A stretch of 56,633 nt of DNA from Blattamonas nauphoetae (taxonomy: Eukaryota > Preaxostyla > Oxymonadida): the NCBI GenBank assembly GCA_033064195.1, contig JARBJD010000416.1:1-56633 (forward strand), written 5' to 3'. The notes beneath the pieces are model-generated. The model saw only the letters and a program-made list of their open reading frames with translations. It had not been told where the DNA came from and did no database searches. A program made the position numbers and the translations under genes. This document shows, one piece after another, positions 1 through 11,165 of this stretch (its first letter is position 1; every line of letters begins with the position of its first letter).

Positions 1-1103
1 CCGCTGCATTGTTTCTGAGAGAGGGCATCCAATAATTTTGTTAAGCAAGCAAAGAGGTCTCTTCATCAGCAAAACCTTCATTCAGATGCTAATATGGCCT
101 TGTTTCTCCTCAATTCTCATCGATTTTCATGTTTCCATTGCGAGAAGCAATCAGAAAGACAATCCTGGAAAAACATGACGATGCGGCTGGTTGTGAACCC
201 ACAAGACACCGAGTCAACGTGAAGCATATTGGCAGAGAAAGAACGAGGTCCAAAGTTCGTTGATCGGCAGGTGAGAGCTCAAGAAGAATCGTTAAGCAAC
301 GAGGAAATAGATGGGAAGTGTTGGTATCATCGAGTTTATCGTAATGTCGACAAACGAAAATGAAAACGATTCCAATGGCTGTATCACTTTGGCAAAGACT
401 GTCTGACGGATCACTTCCTCCGTTACTTCGTTGGATGTGATCAAATGTGATATTGGACTTGGTCGAGCGAGAATAAGGATGTTAAAGATTGATGAGAAGA
501 GAGGAAGGCAGCATTTCAGCATCGTAGTGGGGTTTAATCGCTGGAAGACTGTTTGCAGGGTGATGAAGAAGTCAGTTTCAAGGAACCTGAAGCGGGGCTT
601 CAGATTGAGAATGAGATAGTTCCTTCGAGCAGTTCTAACGCTCTGAGAACGACAGTTTCCTGACCACAGTCAAGAAGTGTGAGAAGTGCTCTGGCAAACC
701 CATGACAGGTAGGATTTGGTTGAGGAAAAGCGAGAATAGAATTTGGTCAGATTTTAGTCTTGCGTCGGTTTCGGAGTTAGAAAGGATAGAAGGGTACTGC
801 ACGGGAAAGTAGTTCTTCAGTCAGATCTCCCACGATGTATGAAAGATATGAGCGACACGAATGCTGTCGAGGCAAGAGAGAATGGTGTTTTCTGGTTTAG
901 CATAATTTTGGCGAATAGCGGTCGGTCCATGAATGAATCGGAGATAATGGTAGTTTTGGAACATGTAAAGAGACTCAGGACACGGTAGCCTGTATTTTCG
1001 AGAAGTGGTGAAGATCAAACCATTCTTTGAGAACTATTGTCGTCCAGACAACAGTAGATAATCTTCAGACCATTGGGAATGATACTCCTTCAAATCATAT
1101 CCG
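1..1103 (-). pseudogene. Decayed host gene, left part (multicopy-type hypothetical protein)
   Basis: Read on the minus strand, this stretch holds long protein-like runs interrupted by stops and frame changes. Readable pieces include HGFARALLTLLDCGQE (about 650-700), RSIIPNGLKIIYCCLDDNSS (about 1020-1085) and DDTNTSHLFPRCLTILLELS (about 270-330). The reading continues smoothly across the hAT insertion at 1104, so the gene existed before that insertion. At least two in-frame stops occur within the first 200 bases of the fragment, so it is not functional as it stands. The function is unknown; the composition recalls large helical-repeat hypothetical proteins that are abundant in oxymonads, but no domain is recognised. 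The gene runs off the left edge of the window. Confidence 0.5.
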
Positions 1104-1111
1104 TGGCACTC

Positions 1112-3045
1112 TAGGCTTGTCTGACCGGCCGAAAGTGGCGGTCAGTGTCAGTGGACAATTTTTCAAAGGGAAGATCTCACCTCTCCATACAATACTTAAT
1201 ATTTAAGGAAACAGGCAAGAAATCAGTTAGTAATGTCATGATTTGTGTACTGAAGCCGTGTGATAGCCTTTTCACTTATTTGTACGATTCGTCTCACTTT
1301 CATGATCCTTGTGCCTGTCCAGATCATCATCGCCTCGTTTTGTACTATTCTGCGGAACAAAGGTACTTGGTATGATTCTTTATCACTTTTCTGTTTTGTT
1401 CTCAATTCTCTTCAGAAAAGATCTCGGAAGGTTCTCTATTGATTCATTCTAAATAAGAATGAGCAGCGATTCTAAACGATATCTGCTCAACAGCAACGAA
1501 TGCTGAGTGAATCCAACATCCTCAATCGAGACAGTTTCTGACGACATCGAAAGTGAATCTACTTGAGAGGATTCCAGAATCGACAGAGCCTTTCCTTCTC
1601 CAGCAATCTCGATTGTGTTTCCAGCATGCTGCGGAGTGCATTCGCTCATCGTTCATCAAAGCGACCGTTCACATTGTGCGGGAAGACGAACACTCAAACC
1701 ACTCACCGATCCACACTCACTTGCCGACACCCAGCACAGCGACTCGTCCTTCCATTCACTCCATCCACCACAATCGATTCTGGATGGTGGATGGGTTCTG
1801 TTGTTGTGTCCCCAAGCTGCACTCCGTGGCGATTCAGTGATGCTCAACGACGACGGAAGGGGAGAGCGACAGCGACCACATCGACACGGCACCAACAAAA
1901 GAGATATCGCTGAAAAGTTAACATGATCTTCAAGGAGAAGACCAGACTGATCGAGATCACATTCGAAATGGAAACGCCTCTCAATTCCTCCCTCTCCCTC
2001 CCCACTCCATTCTCACCACCGTCAGCATCATATCTCCTTCCGACGAACTTCGAAGCCAAAACTAAAATCCTCACTGTCTGTGTCCCCATTCAGCCAAAGA
2101 AGCGAGCACCTCACCATTTCCCGCTTCGACATCGCGTACAAGCAATCAATGGAGTGTCCTCCTTACTGCTAGAACGAAGAGAAAACCTCATTCTCTGGTT
2201 TCCTGATCCTGCCCTCACCTCCACCACGATCGACACAATCTTGCCAATTTAATCCTCTCCACGGGACACACACGATGCAATCAACAGAAATACACCATTC
2301 TGCTTCACAGCACTCGCTTACTGAGATGGCACAAACACAAAATAGCTCAGCGAAAGGACCCTCCCTCATTCTTCGAGATGATTTCTTGATCATCGTTGTT
2401 TCCAACTCATCCATCCGCTAAAGTCAGCACGATTGTCCAATCGCACAATCAGAGCGAAAAGGAACCCTTGCTGTCGCGTAAACAGTGACAGAACGCACAA
2501 GTGCGACAGTCTGTCAAATCCTTCGTCCACAATAAACAACATGATTCTGAGAAACAAGGTGACAAAATTTCACTTTCCACATTTCTTTTCACTTCCGGCG
2601 CTTTCTTGGTTGATGTGATATCTTTCAATTCACCATCTGGATGGAGATCCTTTCTGAGAGTGTTTTCATCTTTAAGGTTGGAGAAAACCAACCCAAACCC
2701 CTTTCTTTTGTTCTCAAAACGATACTGATGTGTGTGAAGCTGGGAAGCTTTTGCAAAGGTGCAGATGTTGTCACATCTCTGCTGTTTGAGATTGAAGTTC
2801 GTGACTGTATGGGTTCGATCGGTGTCATCAGACGAAAAGAATCTGAAACAGCTGAATAACAATAAAAGGATATAATCAAATCAAATCTAGAAGAAAAGAC
2901 ACTGAAACTCATTCTCTTTTCAACTTAATATTTTCCACTCCGGAGAAATGGTAACTTTGGATTATGGTTTCTGATATTTCTCCGGTCAGTGACCGTCAGT
3001 ACTTTCGGTGAAAACTGACCGGTCAGTGCCAGTCAGACAAACCTA
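1112..3045. mobile_element. hAT-type DNA transposon, non-autonomous
   Basis: The ends are imperfect inverted repeats. The left end begins TAGGCTTGTCTGACCGG and the right end, read inward on the other strand, begins TAGGTTTGTCTGACTGG. Both ends then carry a GAAAGT and a CGGTCA(G/C)TG block. The element is flanked by a perfect 8-base direct repeat TGGCACTC at 1104-1111 and 3046-3053. An 8-base duplication with TAGG termini is the hAT signature. Removing the element restores a continuous reading of the host gene around it. The inside holds only short overlapping open frames, none recognisable as a hAT transposase, so this is probably a non-autonomous copy moved in trans. It lies only about 100 bases from the Polinton insertion. 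Confidence 0.75.
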
Positions 3046-3053
3046 TGGCACTC

Positions 3054-3146
3054 GGAACCAGTTTCCTCTCCTCAGTACCCAACCGGTCTCGCTTCATTCG
3101 CTCATTTACAATGAATGGAAGAATACTATTGAGCCACATCTTGAAC
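3054..3146 (-). pseudogene. Decayed host gene, middle part between two insertions
   Basis: This 93-base island of host DNA lies between the hAT element and Polinton 1. On the minus strand it reads MWLNSILPFIVNERMKRDR followed by LGTEERKLVPSA, which runs directly into the reading left of the hAT element. Its right border TTGAAC (3141-3146) is the target duplication of Polinton 1 and recurs at 24061-24066. The same minus-strand gene therefore received both insertions. Confidence 0.55.
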
Positions 3147-3441
3147 AGTAGTGGTACAAGCGAAATGGGAACCAAACTGGCATAGGTGATACTCCTAGGA
3201 GAATTGGAACGAGAAATCATTTTGAATCTCAGAGCCAATTGATTTTTTAATATGACTCATTCCAATTTCCATCTCACTTACTACTGAAAATATTGACATT
3301 TCAGAGTAGTCTATATTTGGCCGTACATTCAAAAATAAAGGCGAAAAACGGACCTCTTGAAAAGTGTCTTTTTGAAGCTTTTTGAGTACTTTTAGAAAAC
3401 AACGTCGATTTCTTTTTTATTCAATTTTTAATTTGTATAAG

Positions 3442-4020
3442 ATGAGCGGCGTCTTGACACCAACACAACTCCTAGAAATTCTCGAGAAAGATAATTTGAT
3501 CATGAAATCACCTCCAACTCTCAATCGACAAGGAACAACATATCTCACAGGAAGTACTTTCGAATACTACCTCGAAGAGAAACCAGATGAAACTTATCAA
3601 GTGTACGTCAATAGTTTCGTCAAAGGATACAGACCACATCTGAATCGTCAGAAATATCTTCGACCAGCAAATCGTTGCACAAAAGAGAAGCTAATTGAAT
3701 CAATGAAAAAAGAGAATTGTGAACTCATTTCTGAATACACTCATTCAAGTACTCCAGTAACGTATCGACATGAAGGAATCGAATGGATAGTACTCCCATC
3801 AAAATGGATGAAAGGATTCAGAACTCATCAGGAGACAAGCGAAAACGATACACACAATCGTTTTGTTTGAGAAATGAATTGAAAAAGAGAATTGTGAACT
3901 CATTGGAACATACACAAAGGTACTTGAGCCATTCAAATATCGCGATTTACGAACAAAGAATGAGTTTTACGTTCGCTTGGACAATTGGTTGTATTTTGGA
4001 GACCGTCCTCACTTGAAAAG
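3442..4020 (+). pseudogene. Terminal-repeat gene, left copy (broken)
   Basis: Broken copy of the gene seen at 23165-23758 in the right terminal repeat. It starts MSGVLTPTQLLEILEKDN after a T-rich leader ending in TATAAG. The protein carries a repeated module of about 55-60 residues built on ENCELI-EYT, a PVTYRHEGIEW-like strand and a basic KWMKGFRTH end. This resembles the short repeats found next to phage and giant-virus HNH nucleases (DUF723-like), which is a weak, pattern-level comparison. Function is unknown. Roughly one break. Confidence 0.6.
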
Positions 4021-5733
4021 TACCATGAAAGGTCTTGAAACTACTGAAAATCTATTTTGACCCAAATCAATGAAATCCAATGTGAGAACCATTTCGAAAA
4101 ATTCTGCAAAAAATTCTAAAATGTCAGGGACACTGTCGGTCATCGATCAAAAACAATCCTGATGAAAATCGGTTGAGAATTCGTCGAACTGTGTACCGAA
4201 CTTAGGTCCAAAAAGTGACGAAAAAGTCGATGTTCAGATTTCGCCACTATGAACACCTTTATGTCTCAAATTGTGTTCAAACACGTTCTAAAATTACGAA
4301 ATTGATGTTGATAGGTGAAATTTTAGGAAAAAGCACTTTTGAAAAAAGTTTGATCCGACCCCACAACATATTTTGAAAATGACAAAATTTTTAAGGAGGA
4401 GAAAGTGACGTCTCGCTCTTCTCCTACACGTCACTTTTCGCCCTCTGATGGTCTCCGTAGGTGTCAAATCGATAGTGGACAGGTATTCGCGTCATTCGGT
4501 TCTGACGATCCTCGACACACGATCGTTTCCACAACTTTTGTCAATTTTCATTTTACACGATTTTCCTTCAAACCACTTCACAATCGTACTAAAACAACCC
4601 TTTTTGAGAATTCTGGTTTTACACCTCCTATAGTTCGCTCTGGAGGGTCGGTTTTCGATCACTCTTGTGACGACACACTTGCACCAACATTTTGACACTA
4701 TAGATTTTTTGGATCCGATTTTCACTGCAAATCCTTCTTTCTCACGGTATGAGTAAGGTGTGCTCGAATTTTGAGGAGATTTTGTCGGATAGTTCTCCCA
4801 TAAAGTCACTTTTTCATGTTTTCACTTCTCAACTTTTGACTGTTTTGTCACTTCAAAACCGACTGTAGTCCCTTTCATTTCATCACTTTCTCCCCATTTC
4901 ACATTTGATCTCTTCACCATTCCTCTTCATTTTGCTCAATTCACTTCCATTTTGTGGGCCGTTCTCACTTCACTAGCACATCATTTTAGTCAAGTTTTCA
5001 TCAACTTTTTATCAAAAACAGAGTAAAAGAAAGCGAAACAAGCATGAACGAAACGGGCAAGTATGAAACTGAGAGGGAAATTGACGAACGTGAAAATGAC
5101 GTGAAATGTGACACCAATAGTGAAAATGTCGCTTGTGTTTGGTCCTTTTTTGCTTAAAAACATCAAAAAGTGATCAAAAATGTACGTGATATGATGAAGA
5201 TTACGGAAAAATTCCGAGATATGAAGTGAGCCGTTGAAAGTGAGATCTCTGCAAAAGTCCGGAAAACTCAGTAAACGAGAATTAGTGTGAACTTACAGAG
5301 AAAAAGTTTCAGAGAAAGAAACATGAATGAAGTGGTTAAAAAGGATAATCAATGAGAAAATGAAGACAGAAGTGAGGCCAAAAATGAAACAATAACTAGT
5401 GCAAAATTGGTGACAATTCAACCATAAACAGAGAGAACAGAGCTGAAAAGAAGAAAAGGAGAGTGGCATACTCGTTTTTCCATAAAAGTGCGAGATCCAC
5501 GACCGATCCAGAAAACCCGCATATCTCTGCAAAAGTCCGGAATCTTCAAAAACGGAGCATACCATGATGATCCTGGACATCAGAAGAATCCGAAACGCAC
5601 AGAATCGGAACGAAACAAGCACTCTTGAGAATTGAGTGATCGAACCCATTGATCCTCGATCTGAGTGACAAAACCAAAACTGAGAAAACAACGAAAGAAA
5701 TTTTATTTTTGAATTTTTTTAATTTGTATTAAA
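4021..5733. other. Non-coding part of left terminal repeat
   Basis: No convincing gene. The stretch is rich in the words TTTTTC, GTGAAA and AAGTGA or their complements. A block at about 4040-4400, with ATCGATCAAAAACAATCC and CTGATGAAAATCGGTTGAG, is conserved in all four terminal-repeat copies of the window. It is a candidate for replication-origin or packaging signals; that is an inference. Confidence 0.5.
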
Positions 5734-6156
5734 TGAATCCAACTGCGATGTACAAGGTCTCGTCAGAGACTGAACACTCCGAAGTGGAGCGAAAGACGTC
5801 GAGTATGTTCAGAACAAGCATTAATTGAATCAATGAGAGAAGGGAACTGTTCGCTGGTCTCTGAGTATGTCAGAAATAATGTGCCGGTGACGTATGTTCA
5901 TGAGGGAGTTGAATGGAGAATAAAACCAAAGTTGTGGAATCAAGGAAACAGACCTCACAATGCAAAACGTCGTCACTACACTCAATCATTCGTCGAAAAT
6001 GAACTGAAGAAATACAATTGTGAACTCGTTGGAGAGTACACGAAAGTTCTGGTTCCATTCACATATCGAGAGATTGGTGGAAGTGAAGTGTTCAGAATTA
6101 GACTTGATGCATGGCTGACTGCTAAGAAAAAGCCCCATCTGAGAAAACAGAAATAA
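5734..6156 (+). pseudogene. Repeat-domain protein next to the polymerase (broken)
   Basis: Starts MNPTAMYK after a T-rich leader ending TATTAAATG. The body has two copies of the same module as the terminal-repeat gene: NCSLVSEYVRNNVPVTYVHE, then NCELVGEYTKVLVPFTYRE and a basic C-terminus (KKKPHLRKQK). The 5' third lies inside the terminal inverted repeat, so a truncated copy also appears at the other end of the element. A small double-hairpin insert lies near its start. About one break. Function is unknown; a DNA-binding or nuclease-accessory role is only a guess from the module. Confidence 0.55.
5756..5790. repeat. Short double-hairpin insert in Polinton 1
   Basis: GTCTC-GTCA-GAGAC followed by CTCC-GAAGT-GGAG; absent from the other copies of this gene. 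Confidence 0.6.
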
Positions 6157-6180
6157 ACGCTCAACTTTTTTTATTTTCGG

Positions 6181-6202
6181 ATTTTTTAATTTGTAGTAAA
6201 TG
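6181..6202 (+). promoter_or_regulatory. T-rich start signal of the polymerase gene
   Basis: ATTTTTTAATTTGTAGTAAATG: T-rich run then TAAATG overlapping the start codon. Confidence 0.5.
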
Positions 6203-9200
6203 GCACTGCTACAACCAGTCAAGGAAAGAATTCAAGAAATTCGAGATCTCTTTCCGAATGCACAATTTCACTTTAGTGATGGTCGAACGTATATTCCAGA
6301 CAGCAAAAATTATCAACATCACAGATCATTTCTCCTGAATATGCTTCAACACACAGATCTCGAGTTTCCACATCCAATAAAGAATCTCGATCTCAATCTC
6401 ATTCCAGATTTTATTGAACAAGTGAAACTTCGACAGCAGATGGCGTCAGAAGATCGACTTGCTCACCGAATGATCGTGGAAAACATGAAAGCAAATCCAA
6501 GAGTGAACAAAGATGAACTGAAAAAGCAAGTGTTCAGAATGACGTGGAAACTGAAATCAATTGAAGAGAAGCTGATGGATCATTGGATGAAGAATCTGTT
6601 GATCATTCAGAAGAAAAATGAACAAATGGAAAAGAGAAGTGCAGACATTTGATGGATTTGAAGAATGCATATTACTTGCTGAACCGCGTGACAAAGTAGC
6701 ATTCAATTCTTGTCTCATGGATGCACGAAGGAAGTTCAAAAGAATGAAGTCGAGAAGGTTGAAGATAATGGAAAACCATATCAATTGTACTTCCACAATC
6801 ATCTGAAGAACGTTGAAGAAATCACAACATTCATCAAAGCAGTGTTCGACAAAGAGAAGGATCATCCATTCAAGATAAGCATTGACTTTGGGAAGATCAT
6901 CGAGAGAAAAGACAAAGATGAGACAACATACAAAGACTTCAGACCAGAATTGGAGAACACATCGAAGAGTTTCCCAACAGTGATCAGAAGTTCAGGAGAC
7001 ATCAATGAGTATTCGAAGTATGCAATCAATCTTATCAAAGAATCTCAAGAGAGAACACTGATGGATACGAAGACAATGTACATTGCATTCCACTCCATTC
7101 TAGTTGCAGTCTATCGATTCCCAGTTGCAGGAAAAGCAAATGCCATTCTCACTGAACACATCAAAACGAGAAACGTTCGGTACATCGATTCTGAGTTCAA
7201 CATCTGCTTCTTTCAATCATTGTCGTTCCTCACACTTCCTGAGGTTCCAGGGAAGAAGATATCAATCAACATGAGAAACGTTGAAGCAAAAAGATTGTTC
7301 GCAGAATCGAAGAATCTGACCCACCTGAAGCCACATCAACTGACTGAACACTTGCGCAACTATCCTGGATTTGATATCGCTTGTGATTTGGAGAAAGAAA
7401 TGATTAGACACAACATCACAGTTCACATTTATGAATACGACGAAGACAAGAAGCGATATTTCCTAAGTCAGTCGTATGTCAACGAAAATGATGATGCTCG
7501 TGTTCTTCCCATCCTGATGATTCCACTTACAGCTACTCTCGTTCATGTGATGTTCATTGTTGATCCTGAGAAAATCACTGGATACAAACTCTGTCCTTAT
7601 TGTCAGTCAAGAGGATTCCAAGTCAAGGATTCTCACTTCAAGACATACTACGAGAAGCATCTCAGAGAGTGCAAAGAACTTGATGGAAAACATGTGAAGA
7701 AGATCACTCTTGACAAAACACCAAGACCATATGTTCCACACATCCTCAACAATAGAACCTATGAATTTCTGATGGCACATAAGAGACAAGACGAATTCAA
7801 ACCAACACAATACTACATCACATACGATTTCGAAACGATGGAAGATCTCATTCTTGACAATCTATTCTCCGATGACAACACACAACTGATCTCACATTTG
7901 AAACCTCTCTCAGTTGCATCAGCAATCAAAACAAAATCAGGGTGAAGTCAATCTACTTTGATCTTCGAGATGGAAAAGATTTTGTGAAGCAATGGATCAG
8001 AGAACTTTCAAATACGCAGAAACAGTACGAGAAGACAACTATTATGATGATCCAGAAATACCCTCTCAAAATGAAGTCAGTGTGATTGGATTCAACAGTT
8101 CCAGATTCGACATCAATCTCATCTTTGTGATCTCGTTGACAAGGATTGGAAAGTGGTGAGCTTTCTTGGATCCACAACAAAGTACAAACAAGTTCTGATC
8201 AGACATGAGAAAACACAACAGGTGCTCCGCTTCATTGACATGATGTCATATACAGGACCAATGACATTGGATAATGCAGTGAAGGCTTTTGGAGGAAATA
8301 CAACACTTCAGAAATCATTCTTTGCATACGAATCATTTGATTCATCAGACTACGACACAGTACTGAGCAAACAAGAACCATTCTCCAAATATGAATTCTA
8401 TTCCAGTCTGAACAACAGTGAAATGTCCGATAGTGATTATCAACTTTACCTTGACGATTGGAACAAACAAGGATTCAAGAACCGTTGGGAATATCTGAAA
8501 TTCTACAACATCAGAGACGTCGAATGTATGATAGCACCATTGGATAATCTCATTGATCTTAACTTCCAATACAAAGTGGACATGTTGCACAATCTCTCAC
8601 TATCAGCAAATGCTTCAGCAATCAAGTACGCTTGTGCCTACAAAGACTTTGATATCGACGATGATTTCAATGGAGTGGATCAATCTGGTGAAATAAAAAT
8701 CACGAAACAATATTGGAAGTACAAGGTTGCATCATACATTTATCAAGACCAGAAAGCTCATCGCAGTACTGATAAAAATGTCACTGAAGCAGATTACGAC
8801 TGGTTTGTTCAACAGTGCAAGAGAGTGTGCTACATCTGCAAGAGTCACTTCTCACAAGCAGTTCGACCAACACTGGATAGAATCGACAATTCGAAAGGAC
8901 ATTCAAAAGAGAACGTGAAGATCTGCTGTGACTACTGCAACACATACAAGTCAGACAAGGATGAACATCTCACTCGATTAAGAATTCAACTGAAGAAGTA
9001 CTGCATCTGGAAATCACTACCAATGACTCTGACACATGAGCAGTCCTATCACAAACTGAGAGCAGCAGTGACTGGTGGATTATCGAATGTTCAACATCGA
9101 CAGAACATCAAAGATGTGACCCCAATCAATCACTTCGCATATGAAGACGGAAGAGTTCTCTCCAAAGACACAGAACACATAATGACTCACGTCTGTGGTG

Positions 9201-10585
9201 TAGACTTTAATTCCCTCTATCCAAGTGCTTTCTCATCAATCAAGAACAAGAACAATCCATACACGAATCACAGAATGTACATGCCAGGACGATGCTTATT
9301 CACCGCAACAGGAGATAAAGAATGCCGGAAGATTATCGAAGACAAAAATCAGAAGACATTGTTCGTTGCAGAATTGAAAGGACACATCGATGAAAAGTAC
9401 ATCAATGATTTCATTAACTTCCCACCAATCTTCAGGAACATCGTGGTCAATACAACAGAAGAAACCATTGGAGAGAAGACCTATTCGTTGATGAAGAAAC
9501 ATGGATTGAAGACTGATGATAAACAACGGAAATTGACTCAACTCTTGAGCACACACAATCTGTACATGTTCTTTTCGACATACTATCTCTGGTTCCTCAT
9601 CGACTATTGCCACTTCATTGTAGACGATATTAAGACTGTGATGGTATTCTCGAGACACGCTGGATTTGAACCATTTGTGACCTCATTCATGAATGATCGA
9701 ATTGAAGCAATGAAGGTTGGAAACAAGGGAAAAGAACAATTCTGTAAGACCAACTTGAATGGGAGTTACGGATACGATGGAATGAACACTGAGAAGTACA
9801 ACTCAATCACAATCTGCAATGAGAAGAGAACATACTTGAAACAGATGATGAAAGGATTTGTGGCGACTCGAGAGATCAATGAGGACAACTACATTGTGAT
9901 TGAAGACAGAGAGAAAGCATCATGCAAAACATGTCTGCAAGAAGCAGTATTCACACTCGACAATGCCAAGTTCTGGTATCTGAATTTCATCTACAATTTC
10001 ATGTACAAGTGTCTAGATATGAACAAGATTCATTTCTGTGAGGGAGATACAGACTCTGCTTATTGGGCAATTAGTGGAGATCCAAGTGCTGGAATTCATC
10101 AACAATTTGAACACGTGATTGCTGACAAGGAATTCTATGATGCACACAAATATGAATGGTTTCCCAATCCTGAAAAGGGTGTCGATGATGAGAAGAAACT
10201 GTTGGGATTAGCTGTTGAAAAGGAAGGTGAACAGATGATCTGTCTTGCACCCAAGTGTTACTCTCTCGATGAGAAATGTAAAATCAAAGGAGTGTCTCTG
10301 AAGAAAACCAATATCACAAGTGATGACTATGTGAAGTGCCTGAATGGAGAGAAAACTGTGACAACCACATTGAACTTCACCGTAAAACGGTTCAAGCATC
10401 AGAATGATGCGTTCCAGACGAGAAGAATCGTGAGCGAAGAGAATACAAATGGATTTGAGATAGCGAAAATACAACAGCAGAAACTCAGTCTCAGTGGAAT
10501 TCATCTGAAGGCAATCGTACTTGAAAATGAATCATGTCCTCCATTCATTCATGGACTGAAAGCAACTGATTATAAAATTGAATAA
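6200..10585 (+). pseudogene. POLB: Polinton family B DNA polymerase (broken)
   Basis: Family B polymerase of the protein-primed Polinton type. Visible motifs: an exonuclease-like YDFETMEDL (about 7822), palm motif A DFNSLYPS (about 9200), motif B KTNLNGSYGYDG (about 9746) and motif C GDTDSAYW (about 10043). A Cys/His pair region with CPYCQSRGF lies upstream near 7590. Between the exonuclease and palm parts sits an HNH-like zinc module (about 8826-8950) with VCYICKSHF, TLDRIDNSKGHS and CCDYCNTYKSD. The start follows TTTAATTTGTAGTAAATG. In living relatives the enzyme copies the element from its ends with a terminal protein primer. The gene is broken, with two to three breaks. Confidence 0.9.
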
Positions 10586-10635
10586 ACACAAACTTTATTT
10601 TTGAATAAATGAACACATGACAGATCGATGCATTA

Positions 10636-11134
10636 GTGAAAAGGTTGCTGAATTGCACACAACACTCTCAAATCAAAATATTCAATGTTAAGTTCAATAG
10701 AGCCAACACTTTACCAGTATATGATGTCTATGATTCAAATGGAGAGTATGTAGCAAACGATGAGACATATTTTGAGGATTGGTTCAATGGAGGTCTCTCT
10801 CCAAAGTTAACTCTCTCAGTTGGAACAAAAGTAGTCTCACAATTTCTGATTGAATTCTTGGGAAAACGTGTCAGTGATTGGAGATGTGAAAAAGCATACA
10901 AGATGTATAAAGAATATCATCGAAAGTACAATCAACAAGTGACACCAATTCTCTCACCAAGAGTTCGAAGCCCTGCAGAGGCAAGACCAATCCCAATCCC
11001 AACTCCAGTGCAAAGACCAATAGTTATAGAACCACCTGAATATCTAATTATTCCTGGACAGAAGAGAAACTTAAAATCGGCTGGGTTTGAATATGAATAT
11101 CCAATGAAGGAGAGGAAGTTCGAAGAGGATGATG

Positions 11135-11165
<31 letters not shown>

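Larger units (their letters stand above)
3147..5907. repeat. Polinton 1 left terminal inverted repeat
   Basis: Matches the reverse complement of 21314-24060. The outer edge is AGTAGTGGTACAAGCG and the inner edge is at GTTCATGAGGGA, inside a gene. It contains a copy of the terminal-repeat gene, about 1.7 kb of T- and GTGAAG-rich non-coding DNA and the 5' part of the next gene. At about 2.76 kb it is long for a Polinton repeat. Confidence 0.9.

Noticed and set aside
1553-2252. Several overlapping open frames of about 80-116 codons on both strands
   Set aside because: They lie inside the hAT element, overlap one another in different frames and have low-complexity content with no recognisable domain.
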